The notes below the pieces were generated by a model. That model had not been told where the DNA came from, did not search any database, and saw only the letters and a list, made by a program, of their open reading frames with translations. A stretch of DNA of 50,259 nt from Candidatus Sumerlaeota bacterium (GTDB lineage Bacteria > Sumerlaeota > Sumerlaeia > Sumerlaeales > Sumerlaeaceae). Positions 36,192 to 46,081 of this stretch are shown in pieces. Made by a program: the position numbers and the translations under genes. The DNA is taken from the NCBI GenBank assembly GCA_026398535.1, contig JAPLSQ010000062.1, forward strand, positions 1 to 50,259, in the 5' to 3' direction. How positions within the stretch are numbered: the first letter of the stretch is position 1; each line of letters starts with the position of its first letter.

Positions 36192-39100
36192 TCAGGGGTT
36201 CTGGTCGAATTCCATGACTTCGAGCCAGTCGAGGGTGAAGCGTCCGCTGACATTGCTCTGTGCCGGCAGCGAGTTGGGGAACACGCCATCCACGAGATCG
36301 AATCCGAAGCGCAGCCGCCGCAGGTTTTCATTCTCCGGCAGCACGGCGGGTGTGTTGAAGTATTGCGTGTAGTAGCCGCCGTTGGTTTCGTTCCCGCCAG
36401 TGTCAGGATTGAGCGTTCCCGCGCCCGGCAACGCCTGCGATGCGATAAGGTTGGTCAGCTCGCCGGCGGCCTTGGCGCTGCCCACTTCGAGCTTGTTGGC
36501 CCAGCCCCAGCGCATGGCGCGCGCGCGCAGGCGCATCTGGGGATTGTTGTTGGCGTTCGTGTCGCTGCTCACATGGTAACGCACGCGGTACATTTTGTTG
36601 GGCTTGAGCAGCGGCTCGTTGCCGGACAACGGCACGAAGTCGTACGAAACATAGGAGAATCCGTTGTTGGGAACCATAGTGGAGTCGAGCGTGATGCTGT
36701 AGTCGTCAGCAACTGCCCTCGGGCGCGCCTCTGGAGTGTCGGAGTTGGGATCGGGATTGTTGTAGTTGCGGGCCGTCACGGTGCCGCGCGAGAAATCCGC
36801 GCCACTGTATGTCCGCGCGAGCGCGCCCTCGCTGTCCTTCGGCGCCGAGTAACGTTCGATGACGGTTTCGGCAATTTCGATGTTTCCCTGTTCGTTGGGG
36901 TAGATCGAGTAGTTTTCAATCGTCCCGAAGACCGTGAGGTTCTGCTCTGCAAGCGCGGGCACGTCAACAGGGTCGAAATCCACGGAGTATTTTGTGGGAT
37001 TCTGCGTGTCGGTTGATGGCGCGTTGGCCAGCATGGCTTCGTTGGCCGACGGATCGAACTGTGTCGTGTCAAAGAACCACTCGGCGGTGTTGGCCATCGA
37101 GTAGCGCACCTGTGCGCGGATGCGCATGTTGGGTATCTGGCTCTGATCTTTGGGATCGGGCTGGCCGCTGCGGTTGATCCATGCGGTCATGCGGTAGACT
37201 TGGTTCGGATAATTCACATAGGGGACTCCGGGGGCGATCCACGTGGGGATGCGGTAACCCGGACCCGGGTCGGTGTGGAGCACAAGCCGTCCGCCATTGG
37301 CCGCGGAATAATAGGCTTGCTGGCGCGACGTGTCGCCCGCCACGCTGCTTTGCCATCCTTCGGTTGAGCCGATAAAATCGTTCAACAGCAGGGGCACTGG
37401 CGGGCACTGCGGCACTTTGGGCGAGATGTCGATCCGCCATGATTTCACTTCCCCGAATTGTTGCGCCACATTGTCGATGACGGTGAGTGTCCATTCGCCG
37501 CGTCCGGGCTGGCCGTCGAACAGGCTCAGCGGTTCCGCGGGCCGGTAGACTCCGCCATTGAAGACGGTGGCGCGGTCGGTGTCCTGAATTGCCAGCGGCG
37601 CGTCGTCGGACAGGGTCACATTGATAAAGTTTGCTGTGCGGTTGAGCGCCGAACCACCGGGCAGGTTGTCGAGCAGGGTGACCGTCTTGCGGCCCAAGGC
37701 GCCGGTGTAGACGAACTTGATGGCGTCCGCGGCAACGCGGATTCCTGAGCCGGTGTCCGGGAAATTATCAGTAATGGTGACGGATCCGCTCTTTCCGGCC
37801 TTGAAATTGAATGTGCCCACGACGTTCCAATTGCCGCCGTAATTGCGCTGATCCAGGAAAACGGTTGTCACGGGATCGGATGATGTCACGACATACTGGG
37901 CGCGGTAGGGTCTGTTCGTGCCTGCCGGGTGCCATTCGAGCGTCTGGTAGGGGCCGGGCGTGATGATTTCGGGTGTGAAGGTGACCTTGTCGGTCCCCGT
38001 GCCGCGCGCGGCTGTCAGGTAGCTGGGGCCGTACTTGTCGCCCGCGGAGGTCTCGCGCAGCCAGTTGCCGGTCACTGTCACGCGGGGATCCTCGTTGTCG
38101 ATGATGATGTCCGCGACGCCGGGCGAGGTGAGCTTGATTGTCAGATCGCCAATGCGCGGGTGTGTTATGTTTGTCAGGTTGACCTTGACCGCGGCCGTCT
38201 CGTTGATGCTGTCCGCGTTCACGGAAGTTGACACGCCGGCGCCCGAGTTGTCGGGAATGGGGACGGAAACGAACACGAGCGGCTGACCGTTGGCCATCGG
38301 TTTTGCTGTTGATCCGTTCTGTGCGCGCGCCACGTTGATGCTGGGTGATGCCGTGTCGATATTCACCAACTGGGTCACCCGGAGATCTTCCGGCGTTATC
38401 GTATTGCGGATAAGCATGCCGGTCTTGATCCCGTCGGGATTTGTGAGCGGGATGTTGGTTGCGATGGCCGTGACGCTTCCGCGCACAAGGGCTGATGGCG
38501 GGGGTGTCGGGAAAGTGAATGTTTGGAAGGGAGCAATTTTTTCGCCCACGCGGAAGCGGTAATTCCGGCTCATGATGACGTTTGTATCGCCGCCTGTTTG
38601 CAGCGTGGTGAAATTGACCTTCACCGTGAACTCCGCGCCGCATGGCACATCGGGGGCCACATTGATCACGAGCTGCGAGGCGGGGAGGGTCGTTTGTTTT
38701 GCGGCAACAATGGAGTAATCATCAACATGCGACACGAGCACCGTGATGCCCGGCGCCGTGGTGCCAATGTCCGCCGTAATGCCCGACAGACTGGCTTTCT
38801 GGAACTTGTTGATGAACGGGAATTTCAGGCCGACTGTCTCGCCCGGTTCAATCTTGCCGTTGCCGTTGGGATCGAAGATGAGGGGCTGACTGCATGACAC
38901 GGGCAGGTCATAAGCTTCCGCCAGCGCGAGCTTGCTGGTCGCCGACCAGCTCAGATCATATAAATGACTGAATGTGTACATGCGGCCCGCGACGTTGGAC
39001 AGCTTTTTGGGGTCTTTGAACTGCTGCGTGGTATAATAATCAGGATTGGGCAGTTTGGGATTGCATGACGTATATGTTGTGTAATCGCTCTCGATAAAGT

Positions 39101-42035
39101 CCGCCGGGATGCCCTGACCTTTTGACAGGCCGATGACGGAAGGCGTCACGGTCAGCATGATCGGCGCGTAGATAATGGTGTCGGGGTAGTTGCCCGTGTC
39201 GAGCCCCATGGCGATCTGGAAGCTGTTGAGAGCCGAGGCGTCAGTAGCGCTCGTTTGGGGCACGCCTTCATAGGTCACGATGAACCAGTCGCCCGGAGCG
39301 TCCTCGGCGATGGAGACGGCCGGCGTGGTTTCCATGCCCTCGGGCAGTGGATCGGGCGTGGGATCAAGATCCGACAGCAGGCCCGATATGCGCGCCTGGC
39401 TGAAATGCTGGGCGAGATCGGCGGTTGGCGGCACGATCGTGTCGCCGCCGTCAAATGTGATTGAACCGTTCTTGTTGACGTACACTTCATTATAGGCTTT
39501 GCCATAGAGCCTGACGGCGCTTGAGGGCTGTGTGGACTCGAAATCGGCGGGTTCGCCCATGCGATCGACGAAAGTCAGGGTTGTTGACGTCAAAATGACG
39601 TCAAAGAGAAATTGATCTCCCAACGATTGCGCTTTCATCGTGTAATAGCTCTTGGGGTCGTATTCGACGGTTGTATTTGGCTGCGAATCGCTCTTGGGCG
39701 CGATGGCGGAATAGCCAAGGCCGCGCGCGGCGAATCCCCTCCATATGGCGATTTCATCCATCGCCGCGAAGGAGTCGTTGACCGGATCGGGCGAGGGGAA
39801 GGGCAGAAGAGCGCTCTGGGCCAGCGCGGCATCGATGACACTCTGGCGCGCATCGGAGTAGCTGGGATTGTTCGGCGTCAGCTTGAGCGAGTCGGTGACA
39901 AGTTGGAGCGTGTGCTGATTGCCCTCGCGCCATGTGGACCCGCCCGCGTTGAAATAATCCATGACACGACCGCGCACCTGCCAGAGCATCGCGGTGTAAA
40001 GTTCGCCCATGTTATGCACTTCCGACGCGCCATACTCCGAAAAACACATCGGGCTTTCGTTCGTCGCGGCGCCAATGTCCAAAAATGTGCGCGGCTCGGC
40101 GTCCGCCCAGGTGAGTGGACTGATGAAAAGGTTGGTGCTGTAAGGGAAACGCCGGATGCCAAAATAGTAGTTGTCGTATCGCATCCCGCCTAACTTGTAA
40201 GTGACCCACCCGCCGGTCGGCCAGGTTTTGTTGGGATCCTGATCGGCCACATAATCGCTGAGCAGGGCCAGAGAATAGAAATCCGACCAGCCCTCGCCCA
40301 AACCGCCCGCCTGCTGAAACATCAATCCGTAGGCGTTGCCGACAATCCTGTTGGAGAGACCGTGGGTAAGTTCATGGACCATGACATCATTGGCGATGGA
40401 AGAATCGCGGTAGGGATCGGGTCGCATGCCCGTGAAGACATATTCCTGCATCCGGCCGGATTGTCCGTCGGGTGGAGTCATGAAGTTCGAGTTGTCGGTT
40501 CCCGAGTAGTCCATGCCTTGTGCCTCAACGGGATCGGATTCGAGTCCGCCACGCCCAAAGTTGCGCGCCTGGAAGTTGCGCGCCTGCTCGGTGAAACCCA
40601 GCTCGTAGAGGCGGTCATGATACCGGTTCGTCCAGTAGAACATGTTCGTGAGCGCGCCGCTGTCGTAAGGTTCATTAAGTTTTGTGGGGCCTGTGCTCGA
40701 ACTGACCGGGTACAACGCGGCGCCGGTGGTGTAGCCGTCAATCACGGGCGCGGGCGACCAGTTGTTGCCGTCTGATGTGCGGAAGACGAAGTTTCGGTTG
40801 TTGGGGCTTGTGCCGTTTTCGTTTCCGTATGGCATGGCGAATTTGCCGGGATCAAACACATCAACGTCGATTCCCTGGGGGCGATACTGGTCGCGGCCTG
40901 TCCATGTGTTGTTGCCGCGGGTGAAATTGTCGTTGTCGTCGATCCATCCCATGGGGTTGCCGGGCACATACTCGCTGACGATCGTCTTGGTGGAGCGCTT
41001 GATGGGCGGCGCCTGCTTGCCAAGTTTGTTGGGCGTGGTGGTTGGTGCGTCAAGCCAGGGCAATCCTGGCGCAGGACTATCCGCATCGTAAAATTCATAG
41101 GTGGCTGATGCCGTCTGCTGGTTGACGAAATCCTTGCGCAACAGAACGACCGCATCAGACGCGCTGATCACGAGGCCATAGCCTTCATTGGATGTGGTGA
41201 TGATGACTTCCCACGCCATCGACACCTCGCCGGGGGCAATCGGGAAAATGACTTGTCTGGTGCTGATTTTGTCGTAGCCCTTGGGAGGTTCAAACGATGT
41301 GTAGGATGAATCGCTGGCGCCGGATTTGCGCACAAGGTTTGCAGGCGCGAGCGCGTAACCGAGGTTTTTCGCAGCGGCGCAAACGGCTTCCTCCACGGTG
41401 ATGCCAGGCGCGCCGCGCAACACGGATTCATCATCAATTCCGGGCGCCATCGAGTTGACGAGCGAGACAACCTCGCCCTTGCCGGTGACGGCGGCGCGCA
41501 GTTCGCCGCCAAACACGGGAATACCGCCGATCTGTTGTTCGAGGGTCACCCAGTGCAGATCCGTGCGCGGATTCTGGTAGGCGGCGGTCGTCTTGACGTG
41601 ATCATCAAAAGTTGCCGGATTGAGCCCGAACAACTGGCTGTTTTCCGACACAAAGGAGCGGACGATCTTGTCGGGCGTTTCGCCCATGTTTTCAGGCGTC
41701 ATGAAACCGTCTGAGTTGCGCAGGCGCTCGGGCACGCCAAGGAACGCATGCGATTTGATTTCAAGGCCGGGCAGACGCAATTTCAACGACTCGGCGCCCG
41801 ATTGTATGCCCTTGATGACGGTTTGCTGGCGGTTGAGCGAGTTGCGCAACGCGGCGCGCATGGGCGCGGGGGCGTTGGCCGGCGTGTAACGGACATCAAA
41901 ATTGTCAAGCCGTTTCTCCTTGCCATTGATAATGGCATGGGATGCCGCCGGTGACATGGCAAGCGCGACGAGCGCGCTCAAAGTGATAAGGCGCCAATAT
42001 CCTATCGGCGCGCGGAGATAAGAACCGTAATTCAT
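36192..42035 (-). CDS. Giant secreted M36 (fungalysin-type) metalloprotease with nested P domain
   Basis: I start at 42035, where a signal peptide begins (to about residue 33, ASHA) after GGAG; an ATG 69 bases upstream would add a charged leader. The product is 1947 residues. An FTP-type propeptide (about 90-200) precedes the M36 zincin, whose HELTHG (554-559: His554, Glu555, His558) and GGLGEGWSDFYS supply zinc ligands. After about 1250 comes a proprotein-convertase P domain in two halves, HPRIGDLTIKLTSPG and GRGEWTLTVIDN. A golvesin-C-like beta module (about 1358-1438: DQRNYGGNWNVVGTFNF) lies between them. The last 400 residues are beta-rich, possibly carbohydrate binding. It should be an extracellular endopeptidase. 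Confidence 0.87.
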   Translation of the reverse strand: MNYGSYLRAPIGYWRLITLSALVALAMSPAASHAIINGKEKRLDNFDVRYTPANAPAPMRAALRNSLNRQQTVIKGIQSGAESLKLRLPGLEIKSHAFLGVPERLRNSDGFMTPENMGETPDKIVRSFVSENSQLFGLNPATFDDHVKTTAAYQNPRTDLHWVTLEQQIGGIPVFGGELRAAVTGKGEVVSLVNSMAPGIDDESVLRGAPGITVEEAVCAAAKNLGYALAPANLVRKSGASDSSYTSFEPPKGYDKISTRQVIFPIAPGEVSMAWEVIITTSNEGYGLVISASDAVVLLRKDFVNQQTASATYEFYDADSPAPGLPWLDAPTTTPNKLGKQAPPIKRSTKTIVSEYVPGNPMGWIDDNDNFTRGNNTWTGRDQYRPQGIDVDVFDPGKFAMPYGNENGTSPNNRNFVFRTSDGNNWSPAPVIDGYTTGAALYPVSSSTGPTKLNEPYDSGALTNMFYWTNRYHDRLYELGFTEQARNFQARNFGRGGLESDPVEAQGMDYSGTDNSNFMTPPDGQSGRMQEYVFTGMRPDPYRDSSIANDVMVHELTHGLSNRIVGNAYGLMFQQAGGLGEGWSDFYSLALLSDYVADQDPNKTWPTGGWVTYKLGGMRYDNYYFGIRRFPYSTNLFISPLTWADAEPRTFLDIGAATNESPMCFSEYGASEVHNMGELYTAMLWQVRGRVMDYFNAGGSTWREGNQHTLQLVTDSLKLTPNNPSYSDARQSVIDAALAQSALLPFPSPDPVNDSFAAMDEIAIWRGFAARGLGYSAIAPKSDSQPNTTVEYDPKSYYTMKAQSLGDQFLFDVILTSTTLTFVDRMGEPADFESTQPSSAVRLYGKAYNEVYVNKNGSITFDGGDTIVPPTADLAQHFSQARISGLLSDLDPTPDPLPEGMETTPAVSIAEDAPGDWFIVTYEGVPQTSATDASALNSFQIAMGLDTGNYPDTIIYAPIMLTVTPSVIGLSKGQGIPADFIESDYTTYTSCNPKLPNPDYYTTQQFKDPKKLSNVAGRMYTFSHLYDLSWSATSKLALAEAYDLPVSCSQPLIFDPNGNGKIEPGETVGLKFPFINKFQKASLSGITADIGTTAPGITVLVSHVDDYSIVAAKQTTLPASQLVINVAPDVPCGAEFTVKVNFTTLQTGGDTNVIMSRNYRFRVGEKIAPFQTFTFPTPPPSALVRGSVTAIATNIPLTNPDGIKTGMLIRNTITPEDLRVTQLVNIDTASPSINVARAQNGSTAKPMANGQPLVFVSVPIPDNSGAGVSTSVNADSINETAAVKVNLTNITHPRIGDLTIKLTSPGVADIIIDNEDPRVTVTGNWLRETSAGDKYGPSYLTAARGTGTDKVTFTPEIITPGPYQTLEWHPAGTNRPYRAQYVVTSSDPVTTVFLDQRNYGGNWNVVGTFNFKAGKSGSVTITDNFPDTGSGIRVAADAIKFVYTGALGRKTVTLLDNLPGGSALNRTANFINVTLSDDAPLAIQDTDRATVFNGGVYRPAEPLSLFDGQPGRGEWTLTVIDNVAQQFGEVKSWRIDISPKVPQCPPVPLLLNDFIGSTEGWQSSVAGDTSRQQAYYSAANGGRLVLHTDPGPGYRIPTWIAPGVPYVNYPNQVYRMTAWINRSGQPDPKDQSQIPNMRIRAQVRYSMANTAEWFFDTTQFDPSANEAMLANAPSTDTQNPTKYSVDFDPVDVPALAEQNLTVFGTIENYSIYPNEQGNIEIAETVIERYSAPKDSEGALARTYSGADFSRGTVTARNYNNPDPNSDTPEARPRAVADDYSITLDSTMVPNNGFSYVSYDFVPLSGNEPLLKPNKMYRVRYHVSSDTNANNNPQMRLRARAMRWGWANKLEVGSAKAAGELTNLIASQALPGAGTLNPDTGGNETNGGYYTQYFNTPAVLPENENLRRLRFGFDLVDGVFPNSLPAQSNVSGRFTLDWLEVMEFDQNP

Positions 42036-42200
42036 GTGGCAAGACTCCACGTCACGAAATGACTTCTTTTGTTTTAAATAGATATGCCTGTTTGATCGAA
42101 ACATCTAAACAATAATGCGGAAATGCAATGCAAGCCGAGAATGACAATAAAGAGTATTTGGTCGGACGGGTCGGGCTGTTTAAAAAATAGAAGATTGCCA

Positions 42201-43595
42201 TCAAACGGCATCGCCGATGATTTTCCGCACCTCATTTTTGAAGTCCCGCCCGCGTTGCTCGTAATTGTTGTACATGTCGTAGCTTGCGCAGGCGGGGGAA
42301 AGGAGGACGACATCGCCGGGTTCAGCGGCGCGGGCGGCGCGGGCCACGGCGTCGGCCATGGAGGAGGCGCGCTCCGCCGCAGGCGTCAGCCCCGCCCAGC
42401 TTGCCTCGATGAGCGGGGCGGCCTGGCCAAACGAGACCAGCCGTTTCACGCGCTGGCGCACCAGCGGCGCGATGGAGTTGTAATCGCTGTTCTTGTCCTT
42501 CCCACCCGCTATCAGTATGACCGGCCGCGAAAAGCTCAGCAACGCCTTTTCGAGCGAATCGATGTTTGTGGCCTTGGAATCATTGTAGAATTCCACACCG
42601 GCGCGTTTGCCGCACAATTCGATGCGGTGCTCGACGCCGCTGAACGAGGCAAGACCGGCGCGGATGGCATCGGGCGTAGCGCCCGCATGAAACGCCGCGA
42701 GCGCCGCCGCGAGCGCATTCTCCACATTATGCAACCCCGGCACGGGCATTTCCTCCACAGCGATGAGCTTGTGCGTTGCGCCGTGCGCTGGGCGCAGGAT
42801 GAGAAATCCGCCGGCAACAAACGCGCCGGGCGCACCAGGGTCGCCCCGCGTGGTGAAACCGTATGCCGCCGCGCGGCTCGAATCGCGGAACACCAAGCTG
42901 TCGTGATTGTCCGCGTTGTAAACGAAAGCGTCGGTTTCCCGCTGATTGCGCAGGATGGCGCGCTTTGCCCCGATGTAGTCGGCGTAGGCGGCATACCGGT
43001 CCAAATGGTCGGGCGCAAGGTTGGTGAGAACCGCCACCCGGGGCCGGAAGTCCTCGATGGTTTCGAGCTGGAAGCTGCTGATTTCCGCAACATGAACGGT
43101 GTTTGGTCCATTGTGATCGGGCGATGCCACGACCTCCGACCATGCCCTGCCGATGTTGCCGCCGGTCGGCGCGTCGAAGCCAGCCGCGGCGAGGATGTGG
43201 GCGATCCATGCCGTGGTCGTTGTCTTGCCGTTTGTGCCGGTGACGGCCACAATGACCGAATCCGGGTGGGCGAAGGTCGATGCCAGCTCGATCTCGCTGA
43301 TGACGCGCATACCGCGGGCGCGCGCGCCAGCAACAAGGGGGTGAGATTGCGGGATGCCGGGGCTGAGGATCATGACCGTCAGGCCGTCGAGCAGTTGCGG
43401 GTCGGCCGCGCCCCACGAGGAGGGGATATCGCTGGCGTCGAGCTCCGCGATGGCGGCTCCGGCCTCATGCGCGGGCTTTTCATCCGCGACCATGACGCTC
43501 GCTCCGGCGCCGCGCAGAAGTTTCGCCGCGCCGATCCCGCTGCGCGCCGCGCCAAAGACAATGAAGCTCTGTTGCGCGATTTCGTTGCGTTTCAT
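42201..43595 (-). CDS. murD: UDP-N-acetylmuramoylalanine--D-glutamate ligase MurD
   Basis: The 464-residue cytoplasmic enzyme adds D-Glu to UDP-MurNAc-L-Ala in peptidoglycan synthesis. The ATP loop VTGTNGKTTTTAWIAHIL lies near residues 112-130. The Mur-ligase segments SSFQLETI, LNLAPDHLDRY-like TNLAPDHLDRY and FYNDSKATNIDS follow in order, and LLSPACASYDMYNNYEQRG is the typical C-terminal signature. No other mur or fts gene is adjacent, so it lies outside the usual dcw cluster. Confidence 0.95.
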   Translation of the reverse strand: MKRNEIAQQSFIVFGAARSGIGAAKLLRGAGASVMVADEKPAHEAGAAIAELDASDIPSSWGAADPQLLDGLTVMILSPGIPQSHPLVAGARARGMRVISEIELASTFAHPDSVIVAVTGTNGKTTTTAWIAHILAAAGFDAPTGGNIGRAWSEVVASPDHNGPNTVHVAEISSFQLETIEDFRPRVAVLTNLAPDHLDRYAAYADYIGAKRAILRNQRETDAFVYNADNHDSLVFRDSSRAAAYGFTTRGDPGAPGAFVAGGFLILRPAHGATHKLIAVEEMPVPGLHNVENALAAALAAFHAGATPDAIRAGLASFSGVEHRIELCGKRAGVEFYNDSKATNIDSLEKALLSFSRPVILIAGGKDKNSDYNSIAPLVRQRVKRLVSFGQAAPLIEASWAGLTPAAERASSMADAVARAARAAEPGDVVLLSPACASYDMYNNYEQRGRDFKNEVRKIIGDAV

Positions 43596-43730
43596 TGATG
43601 CTCACTAACACATCAGGGATGGAATAATTTTGAGTGATCTTGTGTTTATGGACTGCGGTGACAAGGCCGACCGCAAGCGTCATTTTCCCTGGCCGGTGAC
43701 CCGGCGGAAAATCCGCTCCGCGCATGTCGC

Positions 43731-43807
43731 GCGCCCGTAGCTCAGCTGGATAGAGCAGCGGACTTCTAATCCGCAGGCCGCAGGTTCGAATCCTGCCGGG
43801 CGCGCCA
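43731..43807 (+). tRNA. tRNA-Arg (anticodon TCT)
   Basis: A complete cloverleaf can be drawn. The acceptor GCGCCCG (43731-43737) pairs with CGGGCGC (43797-43803), followed by discriminator G and an encoded CCA (43805-43807). The D arm contains TAGCTCAGCTGGATAGAG. The anticodon stem GCGGA/TCCGC encloses loop CTTCTAA with anticodon TCT, reading AGA and AGG. The T arm has GGTTCGAATCC. The gene is not interrupted, and no integrase or duplicated 3' end is nearby. Confidence 0.97.
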
Positions 43808-43986
43808 TTTGATGAAGATTTAAGGCGCTATGCCGGGTGTTCAATCCACAACACCGTATTTCCATCCCTACGCGATTAATACCAAAAATCCTGCTAAAAA
43901 TATATTTCATCATCGCCCATATTTTTCTTGCGTGTTTCAATCACAATCGCGCAGAATCATTCGCAATTTCAAATGGAAGGTTATAA

Positions 43987-45381
43987 ATGGATTCATTACT
44001 GGACAAGATCTATTCCCTGTCGCAGGAGGAACGCGATGACTGCCGCAAGCATGTCATGCTTGGCGGGGGAACACCCGGTCCCACGATGGTCAAGGGCAAG
44101 GGAATACGTCTTCAGGATGTCGACGGCAAATCATACATCGACTGCACATCGCAGAGTTGGGCGATGTATTTGGGATTCTCCCATCCCGAGATTGTTGGAA
44201 TCATCAAGGATCATGCGGAGAACCTGACGCACATTCACCAGGGATTTGACACTCTGACCCGTCTTTATCTGGCACGCGAGATCAGCCGCATCTGCCCGCC
44301 CGGTTTTAATCGCGTGTCGTTCACGGTGGGGGGAGGTCCGGCGATCGAGGCGGCCATGAAGGTCGCGTTTCTCAACCGCCCCGGCACTCAGGCATTCATC
44401 AGCCAATATGACAGTTATCACGGCACGACGCTCACGGCGATGAGCGCCTCATGGCATTCCACGAAAGCCAGCGGGAGCTACATGGGTGGCAGCCATTTTC
44501 TGCCGCTTCTCATGAATTTTGCGCGGTTTCCCAACCCTTACCTGTTGCGTCTGCCCATTCCGGGCAAACATGAATATCCCGATGTGGCCTGCGCCGAGGT
44601 GTTGCGCACTATCATTGAGCGGGGGATCAACGGCCCGCCCACCGCGGTCATCGTGGAACCTTTGCAGGCCAGCGCGGGACAAATTCCGGCCACGAAGGCC
44701 TATCTCCAAAAAGTCCGCGAAATCTGCGACGAATATGGCGCGATCCTCATTTTTGACGAAATCCAGACGCTGTGCCGCATCGGGCGTTTCACCGCCGCGG
44801 AATATTACGGTGTGGATCCGGACATCATTGTTTTTGGCAAGGGACTGGGCGGCGGGCTGCCCTTGGCCTGCATCGTCATTCGCGACGGTCTCAAGGGCTT
44901 TGGCCATGATGTGCAGGAGTTGCACACCTTCGCCTCCCCGACGCTTTCGCATGTGACCTCAGCAAAAATGATTGAAATCGTCAGACGCGACAACCTGCTC
45001 GAAAACACGCGCAGGATTGGAGCATACATCGCGAAAAATGTGGAGTCGATGCGCGACGAATTCCCCGAGGTCGCCGAGACGCGCCAAGCCGGGCTTCATA
45101 TCGGCGTGGAGTTCGCCCGCCCCGACGCCGCCCTGACACCAATGCCCGCCGAGTGTGTGGCCATTCGCGACGCCGCCATAAAGCGCGGGTGCATCTTCGG
45201 CCTTGGCGGCGTGCGCAAACAGGTGCTCAAGATCAAGCCGCCGCTCATCACCACGCAAAACGAAGCGGACACGATCCTGTCCATCTTCCATGATTGCGCG
45301 GCGGAGATACTGCGGGCAGGCAAACCCCGCGCGGCTGCCAGCAGCCGGAAAGACAACGCCGAGATGGCCACGGTGAAATGA
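43987..45381 (+). CDS. Class III pyridoxal-phosphate aminotransferase
   Basis: The 464-residue enzyme starts after GGAAGG. It has the class III fold with ESGSEAVE-type loop replaced by TVGGGPAIEAAMKVAF, the cofactor-binding Asp in LIFDEIQTL (D257) and the Schiff-base Lys in VFGKGLGGGLPLA (K285). Class III members move amino groups from omega-amino acids such as ornithine, GABA or beta-alanine, or act as dialkylglycine decarboxylases; the substrate cannot be chosen from sequence alone. No arginine or polyamine genes are adjacent. Confidence 0.87.
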   Translation: MDSLLDKIYSLSQEERDDCRKHVMLGGGTPGPTMVKGKGIRLQDVDGKSYIDCTSQSWAMYLGFSHPEIVGIIKDHAENLTHIHQGFDTLTRLYLAREISRICPPGFNRVSFTVGGGPAIEAAMKVAFLNRPGTQAFISQYDSYHGTTLTAMSASWHSTKASGSYMGGSHFLPLLMNFARFPNPYLLRLPIPGKHEYPDVACAEVLRTIIERGINGPPTAVIVEPLQASAGQIPATKAYLQKVREICDEYGAILIFDEIQTLCRIGRFTAAEYYGVDPDIIVFGKGLGGGLPLACIVIRDGLKGFGHDVQELHTFASPTLSHVTSAKMIEIVRRDNLLENTRRIGAYIAKNVESMRDEFPEVAETRQAGLHIGVEFARPDAALTPMPAECVAIRDAAIKRGCIFGLGGVRKQVLKIKPPLITTQNEADTILSIFHDCAAEILRAGKPRAAASSRKDNAEMATVK

Positions 45382-45437
45382 TGCGCATGCCGCATGATTT
45401 TTTAACATATATGGTAGAATAACAGGAGGAAACGGCA

Positions 45438-45935
45438 ATGGTTGTTCCCCGTTCATGGAATGGCCTGAAGAAGCGATCTGGTTTCACGCTCATCGAGCTT
45501 CTCATCGTCGTTGCTATTATCGCAATCCTTGCGGCAATCGCTGTGCCCAATTTCCTTGAGGCCCAGACCCGCTCAAAAGTCTCCCGCGCGCGGGCTGACA
45601 TGCGGTCGCTGGCCACCGCGATGGAGTCATACCGTTCCGACTACACGCGGTATTGCTTTCCGCCAAGTTCCCCCAGGAGCTCTCCACACCCATCGCTTAC
45701 ATCTCCACCCTGCCCGAGGACGTGTTCAAAAACATGGGCTTCGGCGTCACGAATCCGTTCCAGCTTCCGCTCCCCGGCGGCCATCCATGGCGGCGTTACT
45801 CGCTTGGCACCAAGGATTCCGGGTGCGCGCTGTTTTTTGAAAATCCCCTTCGGACGGATTTCCGCGGAAAACTCTGGCTCAGCACGAGTCTCGGACCCGA
45901 CCGCATCGAGGACATCTTCTCACCCTTCACCATGA
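45438..45935 (+). CDS. Pseudopilin copy 3, N-terminal module (meaningful to about 45652)
   Basis: AGGAGGA sits 7 bases before the ATG. The short basic leader ends in Gly at RSG-FTLIELLIVVAI, followed by PNFLEAQTRSKVSRARADMR and ATAMESYRSDYTRY. Beyond about 45652 this frame stays open to 45935 but encodes Pro/Ser/Arg-rich nonsense typical of a wrong frame in G+C-rich DNA. The true family-like C-terminal module continues in the -1 frame. This gene lies 25 kb from copies 1 and 2 and is clearly diverged from them, yet breaks at the same structural position. Confidence 0.7.
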   Translation: MVVPRSWNGLKKRSGFTLIELLIVVAIIAILAAIAVPNFLEAQTRSKVSRARADMRSLATAMESYRSDYTRYCFPPSSPRSSPHPSLTSPPCPRTCSKTWASASRIRSSFRSPAAIHGGVTRLAPRIPGARCFLKIPFGRISAENSGSARVSDPTASRTSSHPSP

Positions 45936-45997
45936 TGGAGTATGATCCCACGAACGGCACCATCAGCAAGGGCGACATTTCAAGGACAGGACCATAA
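45653..45997 (+). CDS. Pseudopilin copy 3, C-terminal module in the -1 frame
   Basis: The frame reads LLSAKFPQELSTPIAYISTL, then FENPLRTDFRGKLWLSTS, SLGPDRIEDIF and the end motif YDPTNGTISKGDISRTGP. TPIAYIS and the YDPTNGT end are the family's conserved C-terminal features. A TTG at 45653 is the only possible separate start and has no ribosome site. Rereading one base near 45653 would join TRY directly to LLSAKFP, giving a normal-length pseudopilin of about 186 residues. Confidence 0.6.
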   Translation: MLSAKFPQELSTPIAYISTLPEDVFKNMGFGVTNPFQLPLPGGHPWRRYSLGTKDSGCALFFENPLRTDFRGKLWLSTSLGPDRIEDIFSPFTMMEYDPTNGTISKGDISRTGP

Positions 45998-46081
45998 GGC
46001 TGGCGTCGTCACATCAACATTTGACACATAAACAATAAAAGGAGGAATGATATCAGGGCATAGATATGGGTCATGCGAATG

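Noticed and set aside
43731..43807. tRNA gene as an integration site
   Set aside because: No integrase, no duplicated tRNA 3' end and no change in gene type are seen on either side.
46021..46026. Perfect TTGACA before the beta-helix gene
   Set aside because: No acceptable -10 box lies 15-19 bases downstream, so I do not call a promoter.
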